Positions 34,541 through 47,339 of a stretch of DNA of 64,000 nucleotides are shown here, in pieces (the stretch's first letter is position 1; each line of letters begins with the position of its first letter). Position numbers and translations under genes: made by a program. The notes below the pieces were generated by a model. The model was not told the DNA's origin. It saw only the letters and a program-made list of their open reading frames with translations, and searched no databases. Source of the stretch: Suillus spraguei (Eukaryota > Basidiomycota > Agaricomycetes > Boletales > Suillaceae); contig JABCPU010000274.1 of NCBI GenBank assembly GCA_016800925.1, positions 1 through 64,000 of the forward strand, read 5' to 3'.

Positions 34541-35444
34541 GTTTTCTCCGATTGTACGTTCCCGGAATGAAACTCATGATATCATTTATCAGAATCCTGG
34601 TGATTTTGAAGTGCTAGATTATACGAAATCGCAGTCGCGCTCCTTTGTCTTCTTTCGCAAGTTTGTGGTATGCAAGAGTCGCGATTTCTCTAGCACATCA
34701 TGATATGCCAGCTCTGTGTCGAGTCCTCTATAGTATGTCTCACTCGAGGCTTCACTAACTCGTAAAGGTCCTACTGCGCGCGTTGCTCAGCCACATGGCG
34801 CCCGTCAGATTGCCCCACATCTCCAACATGGAGTTCTTCGACAAATCTCAGAACAAGCATCATTTTGAGCCCACCGTCGGTAGCATCACCAATCATAAAA
34901 TTGAACGACAACCACAGCCGGAGTGCATCTCAAGCACTGAATTAGCCTTCTTCATAGCGTCGACTATCAAGCAAAGGTGAGCTCGTTCGATTTCCCCTGT
35001 GACACGTCCTATTCCAGCATGTTATGCAACTTAGATTAAAATTAGCAGGTTTACACATAATGGGGAACAGCGGTTATTTGAACCTACAGCGGCCATCGCC
35101 GGACGGCCACCGATAGTTTACCCACATGTAGGCGATGTCGTACAAACGGACTCATTGTCAGGGACTTTGATGGATGGCCACATCATAAAGTTCTGACATC
35201 TCGAAAGTCAGTACAGGACGGTTCCTGTTAAATTCTGAGTTTCATGGAGGTAATACACACTGCATTGCACAGAACACGGCTGGCTTGAAGACGTCCTGAA
35301 TATATATTCGTGAATTATCACGTTTCATCGTGAGCGCCAAAGATGGTTCGAAAGTCGTCCTAGAAGTAATATATAAGCGCGAACTCATTGTGTCCCTTGT
35401 AGAGCGTCTAAGGAGTTTCTCAATTACCACAACCGCCAGAGGTC
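34541..35444. other. Upstream region of HET gene 1, no gene recognised
   Basis: Mixed sequence with no supported frame; the promoter of HET gene 1 should lie in its last few hundred bases. Confidence 0.4.
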
Positions 35445-37066
35445 ATGGATCGTGAGTTACTCACCATATATCACGGCCCTCTTGTCTAACATTAGCAGAC
35501 GACTTTCAAGTCACTATGGGCACCTCGGGCGTTCCCATGGCGGTCGACGACTGGATAGGCGCCTCCAGAGCCGACGACAACGACCTCAAAGATCTTGTTG
35601 GAAAATTATTCGAGGAGTATATTGTCAACGAGATACCAATTCGCCTAATTCATATCAGCGAGGATAGTCAGGGGCCGAATTTCAAACTTGTGGACAGGAC
35701 TTTCGTCGAGGAGCACTTCAAATCAGTCCCTAACGAGATTTACGAGGAATTTCGCGATAAGAGGCTCGTGGACTGGGAGGACAGTATCAGGGAGCGGGTG
35801 AAAAAGGCACTCAGATATGCCATCTTCTCCCATCGTTGGCTGTCTAGCGAGCCTTCATATCAAGATATGTCGACGGAGCCGATGAAATTCCGGGCCGAGC
35901 CTGAGCCCAAGTGGAAGAAGCTCCAAGAATTTTGCCGTAAAGCGAAGGATGACCATGGTTGTGAATTCGCCTGGTCAGACACATGCTGCATAGACAAAAC
36001 AAAGAGCGCGGAGCTGGATGAATCCATTCGCTCCATGTTTCGCTGGTACAGGAATTCCTATATATGCATTGCGCACCTATCGGAGACGGGAAACCTTGCG
36101 GCTCTTGAAAGGCAGCAGAGAGGCGAAAAAGTTGGTGGAGCAAAGGTTGATACTTGGTTCACAAGAGGATGGACGCTTCAAGAGCTCCTTGCCCCACCGC
36201 AAATCAAATTTTACGGAACGAACTGGGAACCCCTCGTACCCCTCGACGACTCCAAGAGCGACAGAGTCAACGATACCATCATGCTAAAGATAGAAAATAT
36301 CACGTACATTCCTCTCGAAGATCTTAAATCGTTCACACCTGGCACAAATCGAGTGCCGGAAAAGATGTTGTGGGCATCGAAGAGGAGAACAACTCGTACC
36401 GAAGATATCGCATATTCTCTCATCGGAATATTCGATGTCAGCCTCATGATCGCATACGGCGAGGGAAACAGGGCCTTCTTCCGTCTCATAGAGGAGATAA
36501 TTAAGAGATACGACAAATGGGATGTGTTTCTCTGGAGCGGCAAATGCTCTCACTACAATGCGGCCCTTCCCTACGCTCCACGCTGTTATCCTGTGGGATA
36601 TCGGGAAACGCTTGTGAAGCGCCGACACGAAGTAAACAATGAGGAGGAATGGAATACAGCACACTGTGATATTGGAGATAGGCTCTTTGAATTGACCAAC
36701 CATGGCCTCCGAATCAAGGTGCTCTGTCTGTCTGTCGGTCTACAACACGCAAGAGACGAGTCGCATAACTCGAGATACCTCACCTTCAAGAGGGTGGGGC
36801 TCCGCGATGATATAGTGGTGAGGCACATTGGCGCAAAGCGCGAACCTCATACTACCTGGGCAATAGCTGTCCTGGACTACTGGGTTAGTAGCAGTTTTAT
36901 GAATTCGGGATTCATCGACAACACTAGAAGCTTTACCGCACTTCTTTTGTCTATGGATGAACATGCATCTCCAGATGCAAGGTGGAAGAAGGAGATGACA
37001 GAGGAAGTTATCAAAATTCAACTAGTCGACGAATACCGCAATCCTTTGGACCAGTTGTACCTTTAA
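35445..37066 (+). CDS. HET-domain protein 1
   Basis: The main exon 35499-37066 can be preceded by a 7 nt first exon (ATGGATC, 35445-35451) joined by a GTGAGT...GCAG intron; this gives MDHDFQVTMGTSG and 524 aa in frame. An ATG at 35516 is the alternative start. The HET domain motifs are clear: RYAIFSHRWLSSEPSYQDM, CEFAWSDTCCIDKTKSAELD, IRSMFRWYRNSYICIAHLSE, WFTRGWTLQELLAPPQIKFY, followed by ASKRRTTRTEDIAYSLIGIF and DVSLMIAYGEGNRAFFRL. No NACHT or WD40 domain follows; the C-terminal 150 residues are family specific. HET domains act in heterokaryon incompatibility and related cell-death responses in ascomycetes; the role in basidiomycetes is less clear. Confidence 0.9.
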
Positions 37067-37809
37067 TAACGGGGCTTTTGTTATTCATGAAGTGCACACT
37101 GCACCGGCAGGCTGATCGTGACTTTTAAATATTGGCCATTTCTTCGTCAAAGTGACATGTCGTTCCTTCTTCCCGGTGAACTTGGTTGAGAACTGCATCG
37201 ATGTTGTGTGGGCCAGTGTGGCCAAGGCCGCCAAGCAACGTTCAACATGTTACGTAAAACGCCTCAACAGTTTCAACTTTCCACATTTATTCGGCGCCAT
37301 GCTGGGCTGGCAGCTGGAGCTCTGGAGCATCAAAATATTGACCCCATTGCGCACGTGGGCGACCGCCACCGCTGCCGTGGCGTATTCTCTCTCAAAACTA
37401 CCAATTGCTCGTTAGCGGTGCATCCTGTGTATGGTCCGCAATCCAGTATCACTGCCAGTCTACCTGTCCTTTGCGTCGCGACGAGTCTTGTGCGGTGCTA
37501 TCATACCGAGCATACCAGGACCTAGGATAAGGATTACCGATTAGGGACCTGTGTCACTGACTCGTGCTATAAAGGACCTTCCGACACCGCCAGCAAGCGC
37601 TCATACTATAAAGGACACGCAGGTAGAGTTCAAGTTCTTACTATACTGTCTGACCTGGGCCCTTCCTCTGTCCCTTCCTCTTTTTGACACCACTCACGAC
37701 CAATCATCATCGTCACTACGAGCCTATCCAAGACCTCACAATACCTCAGGTAATTATTTTGATTATCCATAGATAGCGTAACCCAAGGGACTAAAGGTCT
37801 CATTACAGC
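37067..37809. other. Region between the two HET genes
   Basis: No gene confirmed. A plus-strand frame around 37208-37440 (LSTFIRRHAGLAAGALEHQN) looks protein-like but is short and unrecognised, perhaps a relic. An intron-like GTAATT...ACAG stretch (about 37750-37808) ends one base before the ATG of HET gene 2, possibly a leader intron. Confidence 0.4.
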
Positions 37810-39288
37810 ATGAATTCAAACGAGATGGAGTTTAGGGAGCTCGTCTCGAGAATGTTTGACGAGTATATCATCAACGAAATGCCCGCACACCTTCTCCAAC
37901 TGCATCCCGACACAGGTCCAATCGAAACTATTGAGGTTGTCGACCGATTCTCCTTGCGCTCATATTACGAGACCACAGTCAATGAGATCAGCGAGGATGA
38001 TGTCGTGCATAATGCTGATGAAGAATGGGAGGATGCAATCCTGAGGTTAATAAAGGAGAAGATCCGATATGCTATCTTGTCTCATCGATGGGTCAACGGA
38101 GACTTAGAGACATCGTTCCAATACATGCAGTCAAAGGTTGAAGTCAAGTCCTTTGATTGGCACGTGGGTGGGCTTGGGAAGTTGTACGCGTTCTGCCAAA
38201 AGGCACGTAATGACTTCAATTGCTCATTTGCTTGGTGCGATATGTGCTGCATAGACAAGACAAGCAGTTCAGAGCTTGACGAGGCCATCCGTTCTATGTT
38301 CCGATGGTATCGCAATTCACATATATGCATCACCTACCTCCAAGAGACAGATAGCATAGACGATCTCGCGAAGGATGAGTGGTTTAAAAGAGGTTGGACG
38401 CTTTTGGAACTCCTTGCACCATTCCGGATGAAGTTTTATGGAAAGTCGTGGGCAGCACTCAAGCCCCTTCACGAGTCGAAGAACGACAAATGCTTGGATA
38501 ACATCTTACAAGAAATTTCGTGCGTTACGCGCATACCTGAGACGGATCTTAGGGCATTCATCCCTGGGACTAACCGGGTACAAGAGAAGATGGTATGGGC
38601 ATCCAGCAGACGGACGACGAAGGCGGAAGACATTGCTTATTCCTTGATTGGGATCTTCGATGTTAGTCTGATGGTTGCATATGGAGAAGGCAAACGAGCC
38701 TTCTATCGTCTAATGGAGGCCATCTTGCAGAGATGTGACCATTGGGAGATCTTCTCTTGGAAGGGATCCTCTTCTTCTTACAACGCCGCCCTTCCAGCTG
38801 ATCCTAGCTGCTATGCTACAGTGGGGAACATGGGTAATTTTGATGCCGAAGAACAACTCAACAACGAGCGCTACATAATCGGGGATAGAAAGTTTTCTTT
38901 AACTAATCACGGACTCAAGATCAAAGTGCTTTTGGTCAGAGTCGAAAAAGTGCACGAAACAATAGTGGAAGGAACTCATGGCTCGAGGAAGAGACTCGTT
39001 TTCAGCCACGGAGCACTAGGTAATGTGGAATTAACTTGCATGCATTCCAAGCACGAACCTCGTATGGAGTGGGCATTCGGCATCATCGACTTTTGGCAAC
39101 AATACGAAGGCGGGGGCCGTGCCTTTCTTGATCCATGCAGGAAGTCACGCCCATACACAGCATTCCTGTTATCATATCACTCGAATGCATCTCCTGATGC
39201 TAGATGGAGGAAGGAGATGACGAAAGATGTTGTGCACATTTGGCCTCAGAGACACATGGCGGATTCACTTACCGTCTTGTACCTGTAG
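37810..39288 (+). CDS. HET-domain protein 2
   Basis: Single-exon frame of 492 aa, paralogous to HET protein 1 along its length: FDEYIINEMPAHLLQL, RYAILSHRWVNGDLETSF, CSFAWCDMCCIDKTSSSELD, IRSMFRWYRNSHICITYLQE, WFKRGWTLLELLAPFRMKFY, IPGTNRVQEKMVWASSRRTT, EDIAYSLIGIFDVSLMVAYG and a conserved end ASPDARWRKEMTKDVVHIW. The two genes are direct tandem duplicates 743 bp apart, already well diverged. No disabling change is seen. Confidence 0.9.
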   Translation: MNSNEMEFRELVSRMFDEYIINEMPAHLLQLHPDTGPIETIEVVDRFSLRSYYETTVNEISEDDVVHNADEEWEDAILRLIKEKIRYAILSHRWVNGDLETSFQYMQSKVEVKSFDWHVGGLGKLYAFCQKARNDFNCSFAWCDMCCIDKTSSSELDEAIRSMFRWYRNSHICITYLQETDSIDDLAKDEWFKRGWTLLELLAPFRMKFYGKSWAALKPLHESKNDKCLDNILQEISCVTRIPETDLRAFIPGTNRVQEKMVWASSRRTTKAEDIAYSLIGIFDVSLMVAYGEGKRAFYRLMEAILQRCDHWEIFSWKGSSSSYNAALPADPSCYATVGNMGNFDAEEQLNNERYIIGDRKFSLTNHGLKIKVLLVRVEKVHETIVEGTHGSRKRLVFSHGALGNVELTCMHSKHEPRMEWAFGIIDFWQQYEGGGRAFLDPCRKSRPYTAFLLSYHSNASPDARWRKEMTKDVVHIWPQRHMADSLTVLYL

Positions 39289-39814
39289 TACTTAGTAGTG
39301 GCGGAAACGTTAACCATTTATGGAAGTTATAGACGCTTAACTGAGCTGACCGGCGGTTGGTTCATCAGATCGGTTGTATATCGTATTCCCCACACTCGGC
39401 AGTAACTTAGTGTTGTACAGCATTTGAATCTTTTGATGCTGGTCTGTCACAGTGAGTGCGGCCATCACAGGTACTCAATACTCAGTACTCAAGTGTGGTT
39501 TTCTTACATCACACAGACGCGGGATTGAATGGCCTTCAGTGTATTGGAGTTCTATAGCTTACATGCAAGGCTTGCTTACTGCACACGCACTTGTTCGAGC
39601 AATTACCAGAGGTCGAGTATTGCCCTTCTGGTAGGTGACCTTGACAATCCACTCATCACTAGTTGTTGATCAATCATGCTAACATAGCTCTTATGATACA
39701 GTGATATCAAACATCACCCCGTTTTGCCGATGTATTTCAATTGCGAGCTATACATATAAGAAACTCGCACGAACTTGCAGATTTCACAAACTCTTCTCTA
39801 CTCCGCAGCTAGTC
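39289..39814. other. Intergenic, nothing recognised
   Basis: 3' flank of HET gene 2 and upstream region of the DUF1399-like gene. Contains a tandem ACTCAATACTCAGTACTCAAG-like microsatellite near 39470. Confidence 0.4.
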
Positions 39815-42033
39815 ATGCAGAACCAGGTAATTAAGCAAACCTCTCGACGACAAATGCCTTCGTTCGAAATCGGCTCACAGAGGACTCCAGGTCCACTCGT
39901 GTCAATTGCACAAGTGAAGGGGCACCTTCGCCTCCTCAGGGCGTTCCATAATCTGAGGGTTACAGTAGAAGAATGTAAGGACCGCAGGATTCCTGCCTTT
40001 GCAGCACAAATGGATAGAGACAGCCGGTGGATATGGTTTATTACCTTGGCCATTGATAGGTTCGTCGAGTCGCTTCCATTTGACGTACACATCATAATGC
40101 CTAGGCAAGATTTGAGCGATGGGTTGAGTCTCTGCGGTTCGTACCTCTTGAGAAGTTCATCGACAAACAGTTTCCACCTATCGACGTATGGATGGTTTGG
40201 CATGCTTATCTATTGAATCCATGGTAGGTTTTGCACTACCGAACCCCGCGGAATCAATGATTCGAAGCTCCATCCTCGGCAGTTGGTACGAAGAAGACTG
40301 TGAACGTCTCCTCATTCTTCAGCAGCTCCGTCTGTTCAATACGTTCGTCGTTGCTTCTGTCAGTCCTTATCCATAATTATTATCCTGGACACAAGTTGAC
40401 TATGTGTAGATCAATGTTGGAAAGCTCGCAAAGAATCAGCCATCTGCCTCGCAGATTGCCACATGGCACAAACAAACGGGGTCATTTTTTGATCCATTTG
40501 ATGCTATGGAGGAGTTGACTCATAAACAAATGGATTGTCCTCGGTGCCGGACACGTGTCTTTGTTCGTGAGTCGAGGATCCATTCATTGCTTCCAAGGCT
40601 AACGTATACTACAGCATTTGTGAATGATAACGGAACTGGGTACTCAGAGCAGCACTTCAGTGCTTTGTGTCCTCTCCCAGGATGCAGACTGAAGATCACA
40701 AAAGGGAATCTGGCCGTGGCAAAGTTCGTGCGAGATCTGACAGAGTCAGAGGATAAGAGCGAAAATTACATGGCGTTGAGTGGTACTATATTCAACATTT
40801 TTGCTATTGCTGATAAGCTCACAGCGGAAGTCTGTTCTTTGGCAACGGAAAACGAGATCCTCGACGAGCGAAGGCAATTAAGGATCAACTAATCCAGTCA
40901 TCACAGTTTTGTCGTAAGAGTCCTCGGTCTTCTGACCAGCGCATTGCTCGACTGGATTGGGAAAAAGAAATAAAGGAAAGCATCGGTTACTCCTGGCCAC
41001 TGTTAAAAGACGCTATTGCGATAACCCTGAGAGACCAACCGGAGGCGACGTATGTGATCCCACACCGTGTTAGCATTAATTTCTCACCTTAATTAAGGAG
41101 AACCAAAATTTTGAGTGCATACGAAGACGATAGCCCATTCTCTATCAATCTCATTTCTGCGGTGAGTTACAATATTTTCGCCTTTTCTATATCTAATATT
41201 TCCCGGCCAGGTGCTACGACAAGGAATATTTACCAAAAGGATTGACGAATTGGGTTGGCTTAGACCTGGCACATTCAGGGAAGGTGATAAGTTGCAGCTC
41301 CTGGAGCATGCTCTGCTCCGTTACCATTGGTAAGGATATATCTATTGTAAAATTTCAATGGTGACTGATTTGTACCGTAGCTTCCTCGATTTAGCAGCAG
41401 CCTCACCGAATCTGATGTTTGTCCCTACTCTCGACATTGACCTAATTTGGCACAGTCATCAGCTTATGGGGGGCAGGTATGGTGTTGATTGTGACATATA
41501 CATTGGCCGTCGTGTTGACCAGTGAGTGAAGACTCTTTTAGTTCATGGCTGAGATAACTTAATCTGTTTTGAAGTCCACTTGCCACAGAAGAAGCCATTC
41601 TTTCAGCAGCCCTTGATGATACATGTCGCGCATGGCAGGTAATTTGGGTCATGCTTTTAGTTGAGGATGTTTATTAATCAGGGCTCAGTCGCGGTTTCAC
41701 GTCCCGTACATGCAGTGTGGCTGCCTTACGCCAGGCGAAAATCTATTCGAGAGGCTTATTCGCATCCTCCGACAGTACACAGGAACTCGAACGCGTTTTC
41801 GAGCGTCCCTTCATCCTGAACATCTACCCGCCACGCATCCAAGCATTCACAATGCTGTTCTTGACCCAGAGCGTAGAGCCTTTGGATCTTTTGGCAAACC
41901 GGCTCATCCGCAGCGAGACGAGAGAGACCTTGTCAAACTCTCTCGTCCATTGGGGGTTCGAAAGAAGCGTTCGAAGAAGACTGATCCAAGACTTCCTCCG
42001 CAGTTGGTGGGGGCTTTTTTTCTGAGAAGATGA
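39815..42033 (+). CDS. DUF1399 / glycine-rich-domain-like protein
   Basis: Start MQNQVIKQTSRRQMPSFEIG. Joining short introns gives GPLVSIAQVKGHLRLLRAFH, LAIDRFERWVESLRFVPLEK (intron about 40061-40110), FPPIDVWMVWHAYLLNP, WYEEDCERLLILQQLRLFNT, ELTHKQMDCPRCRTRVFV, the CPLPGCRLKITKGNLAVAKF zinc-like patch, RAKAIKDQLIQSSQFC, LRQGIFTKRIDELGWLRPG, FVPTLDIDLIWHSHQLMGG and YMQCGCLTPGENLFERLIRI, ending FLRR at 42033. The repeated W-H-x-Y/H-Q-L motifs (VWHAYLLNP, IWHSHQL) are the hallmark of the DUF1399 family known from plant glycine-rich-domain proteins and many agaricomycetes. Members usually end in a Gly/Cys-rich tail; here the end is short and basic. Function is unknown. Confidence 0.75.
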
Positions 42034-42393
42034 TTGAGGAACCTGCACCTCTCAATCCTGCGCCTCCATACGTCGGCTATGGGTCGGACCTTCGTTTTAT
42101 GCACGACATTTGATACCTACTTATGCCCTGAATTATTACTTCCTTAATTTATGTTGAGTTTTACATTGGGCTTGTTGTATGGTCGATTGGCTCTATTACG
42201 CACCCGAAACGCTCTGAGGCTCAGGCTGGTATTAGTGGAGGATCTTTTGGCGTCATTGAGCACTCACCTTTGGGTTCTAACATGTACAAACAAATCTGTT
42301 GCCTATTGCAGATGCGGACGTACGTACGAAGTCTAGTCGGTCTTGGCAGTTTCTATTGTTCGTTGCACTTGTAAACCTGCTGGGAGCTTCTCC
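42034..42393. promoter_or_regulatory. Upstream region of VPS41
   Basis: 360 bp between the stop of the DUF1399-like gene and the VPS41 ATG. No TATA box or other clear motif. Confidence 0.35.
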
Positions 42394-45300
42394 ATGGCTG
42401 TCTCAGCTCCTATGAATGGTCCAGAGCTTGACCCTTGGCAGGATACTCGTCCTTTGTCTTCTGACGTCTCACCGAACGGATCCAACCCGTCCGCTGATGA
42501 TTACCATCCCGATGACATGCCCTCGTCATTGAACGGGGCCCATCATTCTACCAACGGAAATACGAAGGCCGAATTGCAACATATGAACTCATATGACGAC
42601 GACAAGAATGCCTCAGACACGGGAGACGTGGACTCGGAGAACGCAGCGCATGAGTCTGAAAGCGGCGAGGACGAGTCTGAAAGCGGAGATGAAGACGACG
42701 ATGAAGAAGGGGAGGACGACGAAGGGGAAGGGGAAGATGAGGAAGACGAAGGTGAAGATGACTATGAAGACGAAGAGGACGATGAACCGACTCTAAAATA
42801 TGAGCGTATGAGCGGGGCCATTAACGACCTTCTCAAGAAGGACTCGGCTTCTGCTCTTGCGGTCTCAAATAATCTTCTGGTAAAGATTCCACTTTAACGC
42901 GAGTGGGAGAGGAATAACTCCGAATTATCTAGGCACTTGGAACGCACAATGGTATTGTTCACATAATCGATTTAACGGGTAAACGCATCAAGTCCTACAA
43001 ACCTCATCAAGCTTCAGTGAGTGATACAGAGTTTGACAGTACTGCAGACTTCGTGGCGACTGCCTCCATCGATGGTAGGGGGTAGGTTCTGGTCCGGCCA
43101 TAAAACTCTAATAACTTTACAATTAGGACAGGTCGTTATTCAATCCCTCTCAACTCATGAGTCATACATGTTCGACATGAAGCGACCAATCCGGACTGTA
43201 GCACTAGAACCTAATTTTGCGAAGAAAAGTACTCGATCGTTTGTGTGCGGAGGTATGGCCGGGACACTGATACTGAGAGAAAAGGGCTGGCTGGGACATA
43301 AGGAAACGGTCCTTCATTCTGGCGAAGGTCCAGTGTGGCATGTACGATGGCGGGAACGCCTAATCGCATGGGCGAATGACTTGGTGGGTTCACATTGAAA
43401 TATCTCGGCCATATTTACATTGTACATGAGCAGGGCGTCAAGATCTATGATACCCAGTCCCAGATGCGCATCACATTCATCGAACGCCCAGCTGATAGTC
43501 CTCGCGCGGACCTTTTCAAGTGCACTTTACATTGGCAAGATGATACGACTCTCTTGATAGGATGGGCGGACTGCATAAAGATCGCGCGCATCCGAGAACG
43601 CCCTCATACTACAACCGCATCAAGCAGTTCTAATCAACCTCCTTTCATTGTTGAGATCACTGCCGCATTCCAGCTTGACTGCATGATCTCAGGGATTGTA
43701 TCAAACTCACCCTCGATGCCAAGGTCTCAGGACGGATTCTCTATGCAGAACGATACGCCGTCATCATTTTTGATATTGGCCTACCAAGCGCCAGACACAT
43801 ACGGTGACGAAATGACGGAAGATCGTGCAAGACAAGCTCGTAAAACAGCTGAGCGTCCTGAACTACGGATAATCTCTCACACAGGTGAAGAGCTATCGGC
43901 CGATGCTCTTGGCGTCACGAATTATCAAGCATGGAATTGCAATGACTATGTGATGGCGGAGGTCGATGGGTCGAATTTGCCAGGGAAACCAGGGAGATGC
44001 CACATCGTAATTAGCCCTAAAGATGTTGTCATCGTACGGCCCAGGGACAGGAAGGACCACATCTTGTGGCTCGTAGATCATCAACGGTATGACGAAGCTC
44101 TTGAAGAAGTAGAGAAACTTGACGAGGACGAATGCTCTGCGGATGACGATCAGCCTGAGATCAGTCCTATTGCTATAGGAGAGCGATATATCAGACATTT
44201 GGTGGCTGAAGGTAAAATCACATTTGACACCGTTTCTGCAAATATCAACTCAAAATGTTGTCAGGTAACTTTGCTAAGGCTGCAAGCCTTTGCCCGACGG
44301 TCTGTAGTACAGACGTCGAACGCTGGGAAAATTGGATTTTTGTTTTTGCTCAAAGTCAACAACTGCAGGTGCGCTGACTCCGTAATGCCATATGTACGCA
44401 GCTTAGCTTCTTTCGCAGTCAATCATTCCTCATGTCCCAACGGAGGCACCTCAACTTGGTCACCTGGTCTATGAGATGATTCTTGCGCACTTCCTTGTGC
44501 ATGATAGGCAGGTATATCATGTGCATGTCCTGGACGTAATTAGCACTGATTTGCTGTATAGTCTCTATTGCGCACTATCAAGGAATGGCCAAAGTCAATT
44601 TATGATATATCTACCGTCATTGTTGCGGTGCAAGCACAACTTGATCGATCGCCATCGTCATCATCCTCAAGAAGCTTACCCGCACCAGACGCTGTGGTTC
44701 TCATGGAATGTTTAGCTGAGCTGTTTGTGTAATCCATGGAGTTATTTGATTCTCGCTGACCTCGATTGCAGTTATACTGCTAATCGACAATACGGAAAAG
44801 CTCTCCCGTTTTTCCTCCGCCTCAGACGACAGAATGTGTTTGAACTCATCCGGGAGCATAATCTATTCACCGATGTGAAAGATCAAGTGCTTTTGTTGAT
44901 TGAGTTTGATCAAGAACTCCTTGAAAGGCGGAAACAACTTGAAGAAGGCACAGAAGCTGAAGCAAGTTCCAGCGAAGCAATCGCTCTACTAGTGGATCAC
45001 ATCCATTCTATACCTGTGCGGTCATGTTCTCTCCTGTCTTTTTAAGTTGACTGAACAGTTGAACAGATCGCTCGCGTGGTTCAGCAGCTTCGTGATCGCC
45101 CCTTCTATCTCTTCCTTTACCTAGATTCCTTGTTCAAAAAGGACTCTCAGCTTGGGTCCGAGTTCGCCGATCTTCAGGTAAGCCCACTAGTGGATACGAG
45201 TTTGAATGCCTGTTGTATTAATGTACATTTACAGGTTACACTATGCGCCGAATTTGCAACACACCGCCTGATTGATTACCTTCGGGCAAGCACTTCGTAT

Positions 45301-46265
45301 AATCTTGAGGCGGTCAGTTATTTATCGAAGCTGATCACATTGTTATCTGACATCCTTCAGGCGTACAACGAGTGCAAAAACAGGGATCTTGTCAGCGAGA
45401 TGGTGTTTTTACTTGGTCGCATGGGCAACAACAAGAAGGCGTTAACTCTCATTATCGAGCGCCTAGGCGATGTGCATATGGTACGTGACTGGGCCGATGA
45501 AGGCTCGCAAAGAGTAACGTTCGGTAAATATAGGCTATCGAGTTTGCTAAAGAACAAAGTGATGACGACCTTTGGGAAGACCTTCTCAAATATTCTGAAA
45601 CACGTCCAAGTAAGCGATTGATGAAACCTAATTTTTGCATGGTCCTCACTCCCTGTAGCTTTCATCCGTGGTCTACTGGAAAATGTCGGAGCTGAAATCG
45701 ATCCTATCCGTTTGATTCGTCGAATCAAGAACGGGTTGGAAATCCCTGGCCTCAAGGAAGCATTGATCAAGATCCTTCATGACTTTCATCTTCAAATCTC
45801 CCTTCTGGAGGGATGTCAAACGATTCTCAATGGTGACAGCTCCGACCTTGCCAAAACGCGCTCAAAGGGTCAGAATAGCGGGTTCTTCATGAAATGTGCG
45901 AAAACTTATTGTTGTACTCTTGCGTCATTTGATAAACTCGACGCCTATTCTAGCAAGAACAATTTGCGTGCTGTGTACGCAACCCCTACAACGATCACCA
46001 CAAGACCTTCTTTTGCTATTCTTGTGTCATCACGTAGTTCATGCCAACTGTGTAGATGGCATGGCAGATATCTACAACCACGAAGAGCCCAGTGAAAGCA
46101 TAAGTATACTCGCCAGCGGAGTCAGCGCTAAGATTGCTTTGTAAGTTCCACATGTCCGCATTTTTCTGGTTTCTCACTTTGTTCGGTAGTGCCTCTGTAG
46201 TGCGGGCTAGAATTCATCAGGGTTGTCCTGTTTGTCACCGGAGGAGTGAAGGGAATCTGATGTAA
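42394..46265 (+). CDS. VPS41: Vacuolar protein sorting-associated protein 41 (HOPS subunit)
   Basis: Fifteen exons join in one frame (1049 aa): 42394-42879, 42933-43074, 43127-43383, 43434-44211, 44265-44368, 44419-44511, 44562-44722, 44772-45015, 45067-45177, 45235-45312, 45361-45480, 45534-45609, 45659-45895, 45954-46140, 46190-46265. Residues about 70-145 are a very acidic Asp/Glu stretch. Then a WD40-like propeller (ALGTHNGIVHIIDLTGKRIK, ATASIDGQVV, REKGWLGHKETVLHSGEGPV), the alpha-solenoid/CHCR part (GNFAKAASLCPTVC, HLVYEMILAHFLVHDRQ, NRQYGKALPFFLRLRRQNVF) and a C-terminal RING-H2 (ICVLC, FLCHHVVHANC, GCPVC). Vps41 is the Ypt7/Rab7-binding subunit of HOPS, which tethers vesicles to the vacuole. 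The gene is intact; its last exons have been copied elsewhere in the window. Confidence 0.96.
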
Positions 46266-47339
46266 CTACACGTTTCGTCCCTTCTTTGCATGATTTACCG
46301 TATACCTTGTATTCACGCAATGATCAGTCCTGAATATCATTTCACTTACAGATTCACGTCGAGCGTGTTCAACTGCCGGTGGAAGTGCTACATCTCCAAA
46401 TTGCATTTTCGACATGCAGGCATGTTGTCAGTACTTTTGATCAAGAACAAAGCAAAGCAGCTTAGACTGCCTGATCCTAGAATTGGCTCTGCATGAGGTC
46501 TGAAACTGGGCTACTTTCATCTCATTACTACTACTCGACTGCTCTTATGCATTTTCTCGCCTGTTACAAATTATCTCGGTTGTCACTATATGTTGTATCA
46601 ACTTTTCTCACTGAATTCATGCCATCAATGTCTGATTGGCTGATGCTGCTGTTCAGGCCCACAGATGATATTGTACCGTTCTCACCTTGTATATGATTCT
46701 CTGGCAACTGCACACTGGACGCCGTGTGCTAGTAAGTAATGTCGATGAGCACTAGCTCGAGTATAGGTTGCGTTTCCACTGACAAACTTCCAATCTCCTA
46801 CAACCAGATGTAGTGTGTCGATGTTGTAATCCTGAATTTGTGTGGATGATTAGCATCTGAAGTGACGTCATGAATTACAAGTCAAAGGGAAACCGAGTAA
46901 ATATATGTTCTATGTCTTGTTGCCCATCGTGGGTAGGAAATCGAAAACAGACCGACGCTTTAGTATAGGCCATAGCCGAAGCAAAGAGCAACAGATGTGT
47001 GACAAATAGAAGGATCGAGGATGCAATGCATAGCTGCTATGCAGAAGGGTCGTATAAAGTATATGCAAGGCGACGCCTTAGGCCAATAGCTCACATTCAG
47101 GAATCCATCGCTCCTCAAGTTCTTCTCAGTTAAAGCGTTAACTTCTCGGTAAAACCAAAGTCTCGTCTGGACTTCCACACCGATGTACTAATGATTTCTT
47201 TTACTAGACGGCCCATTTTCAAACCGCTGTCAACGTCAGTCATAGAGCGCACAGATACCAGGAGACCCACATTCGCATCTACGAACACACATCAAGAAAT
47301 ACCACTCCATACTTGACAGTCTCGCTCGCGGAGATAGGC
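46266..47339 (+). promoter_or_regulatory. VPS41 3' flank and upstream flank of WD40 copy E
   Basis: 46270-46500 is the region also copied at 3110-3400. 46660-46900 resembles 58490-58700 upstream of copy H. The family core motif is at 47060-47078 (AGTATATGCAAGGCGACGCC), about 260 bases before the start of copy E. No further gene. Confidence 0.55.

Noticed and set aside
42713..42785. Acidic repeat in VPS41 as low-complexity artefact
   Set aside because: The frame continues without break into the conserved LKYERMSGAI start of Vps41, and fungal Vps41 proteins commonly have acidic N-termini.
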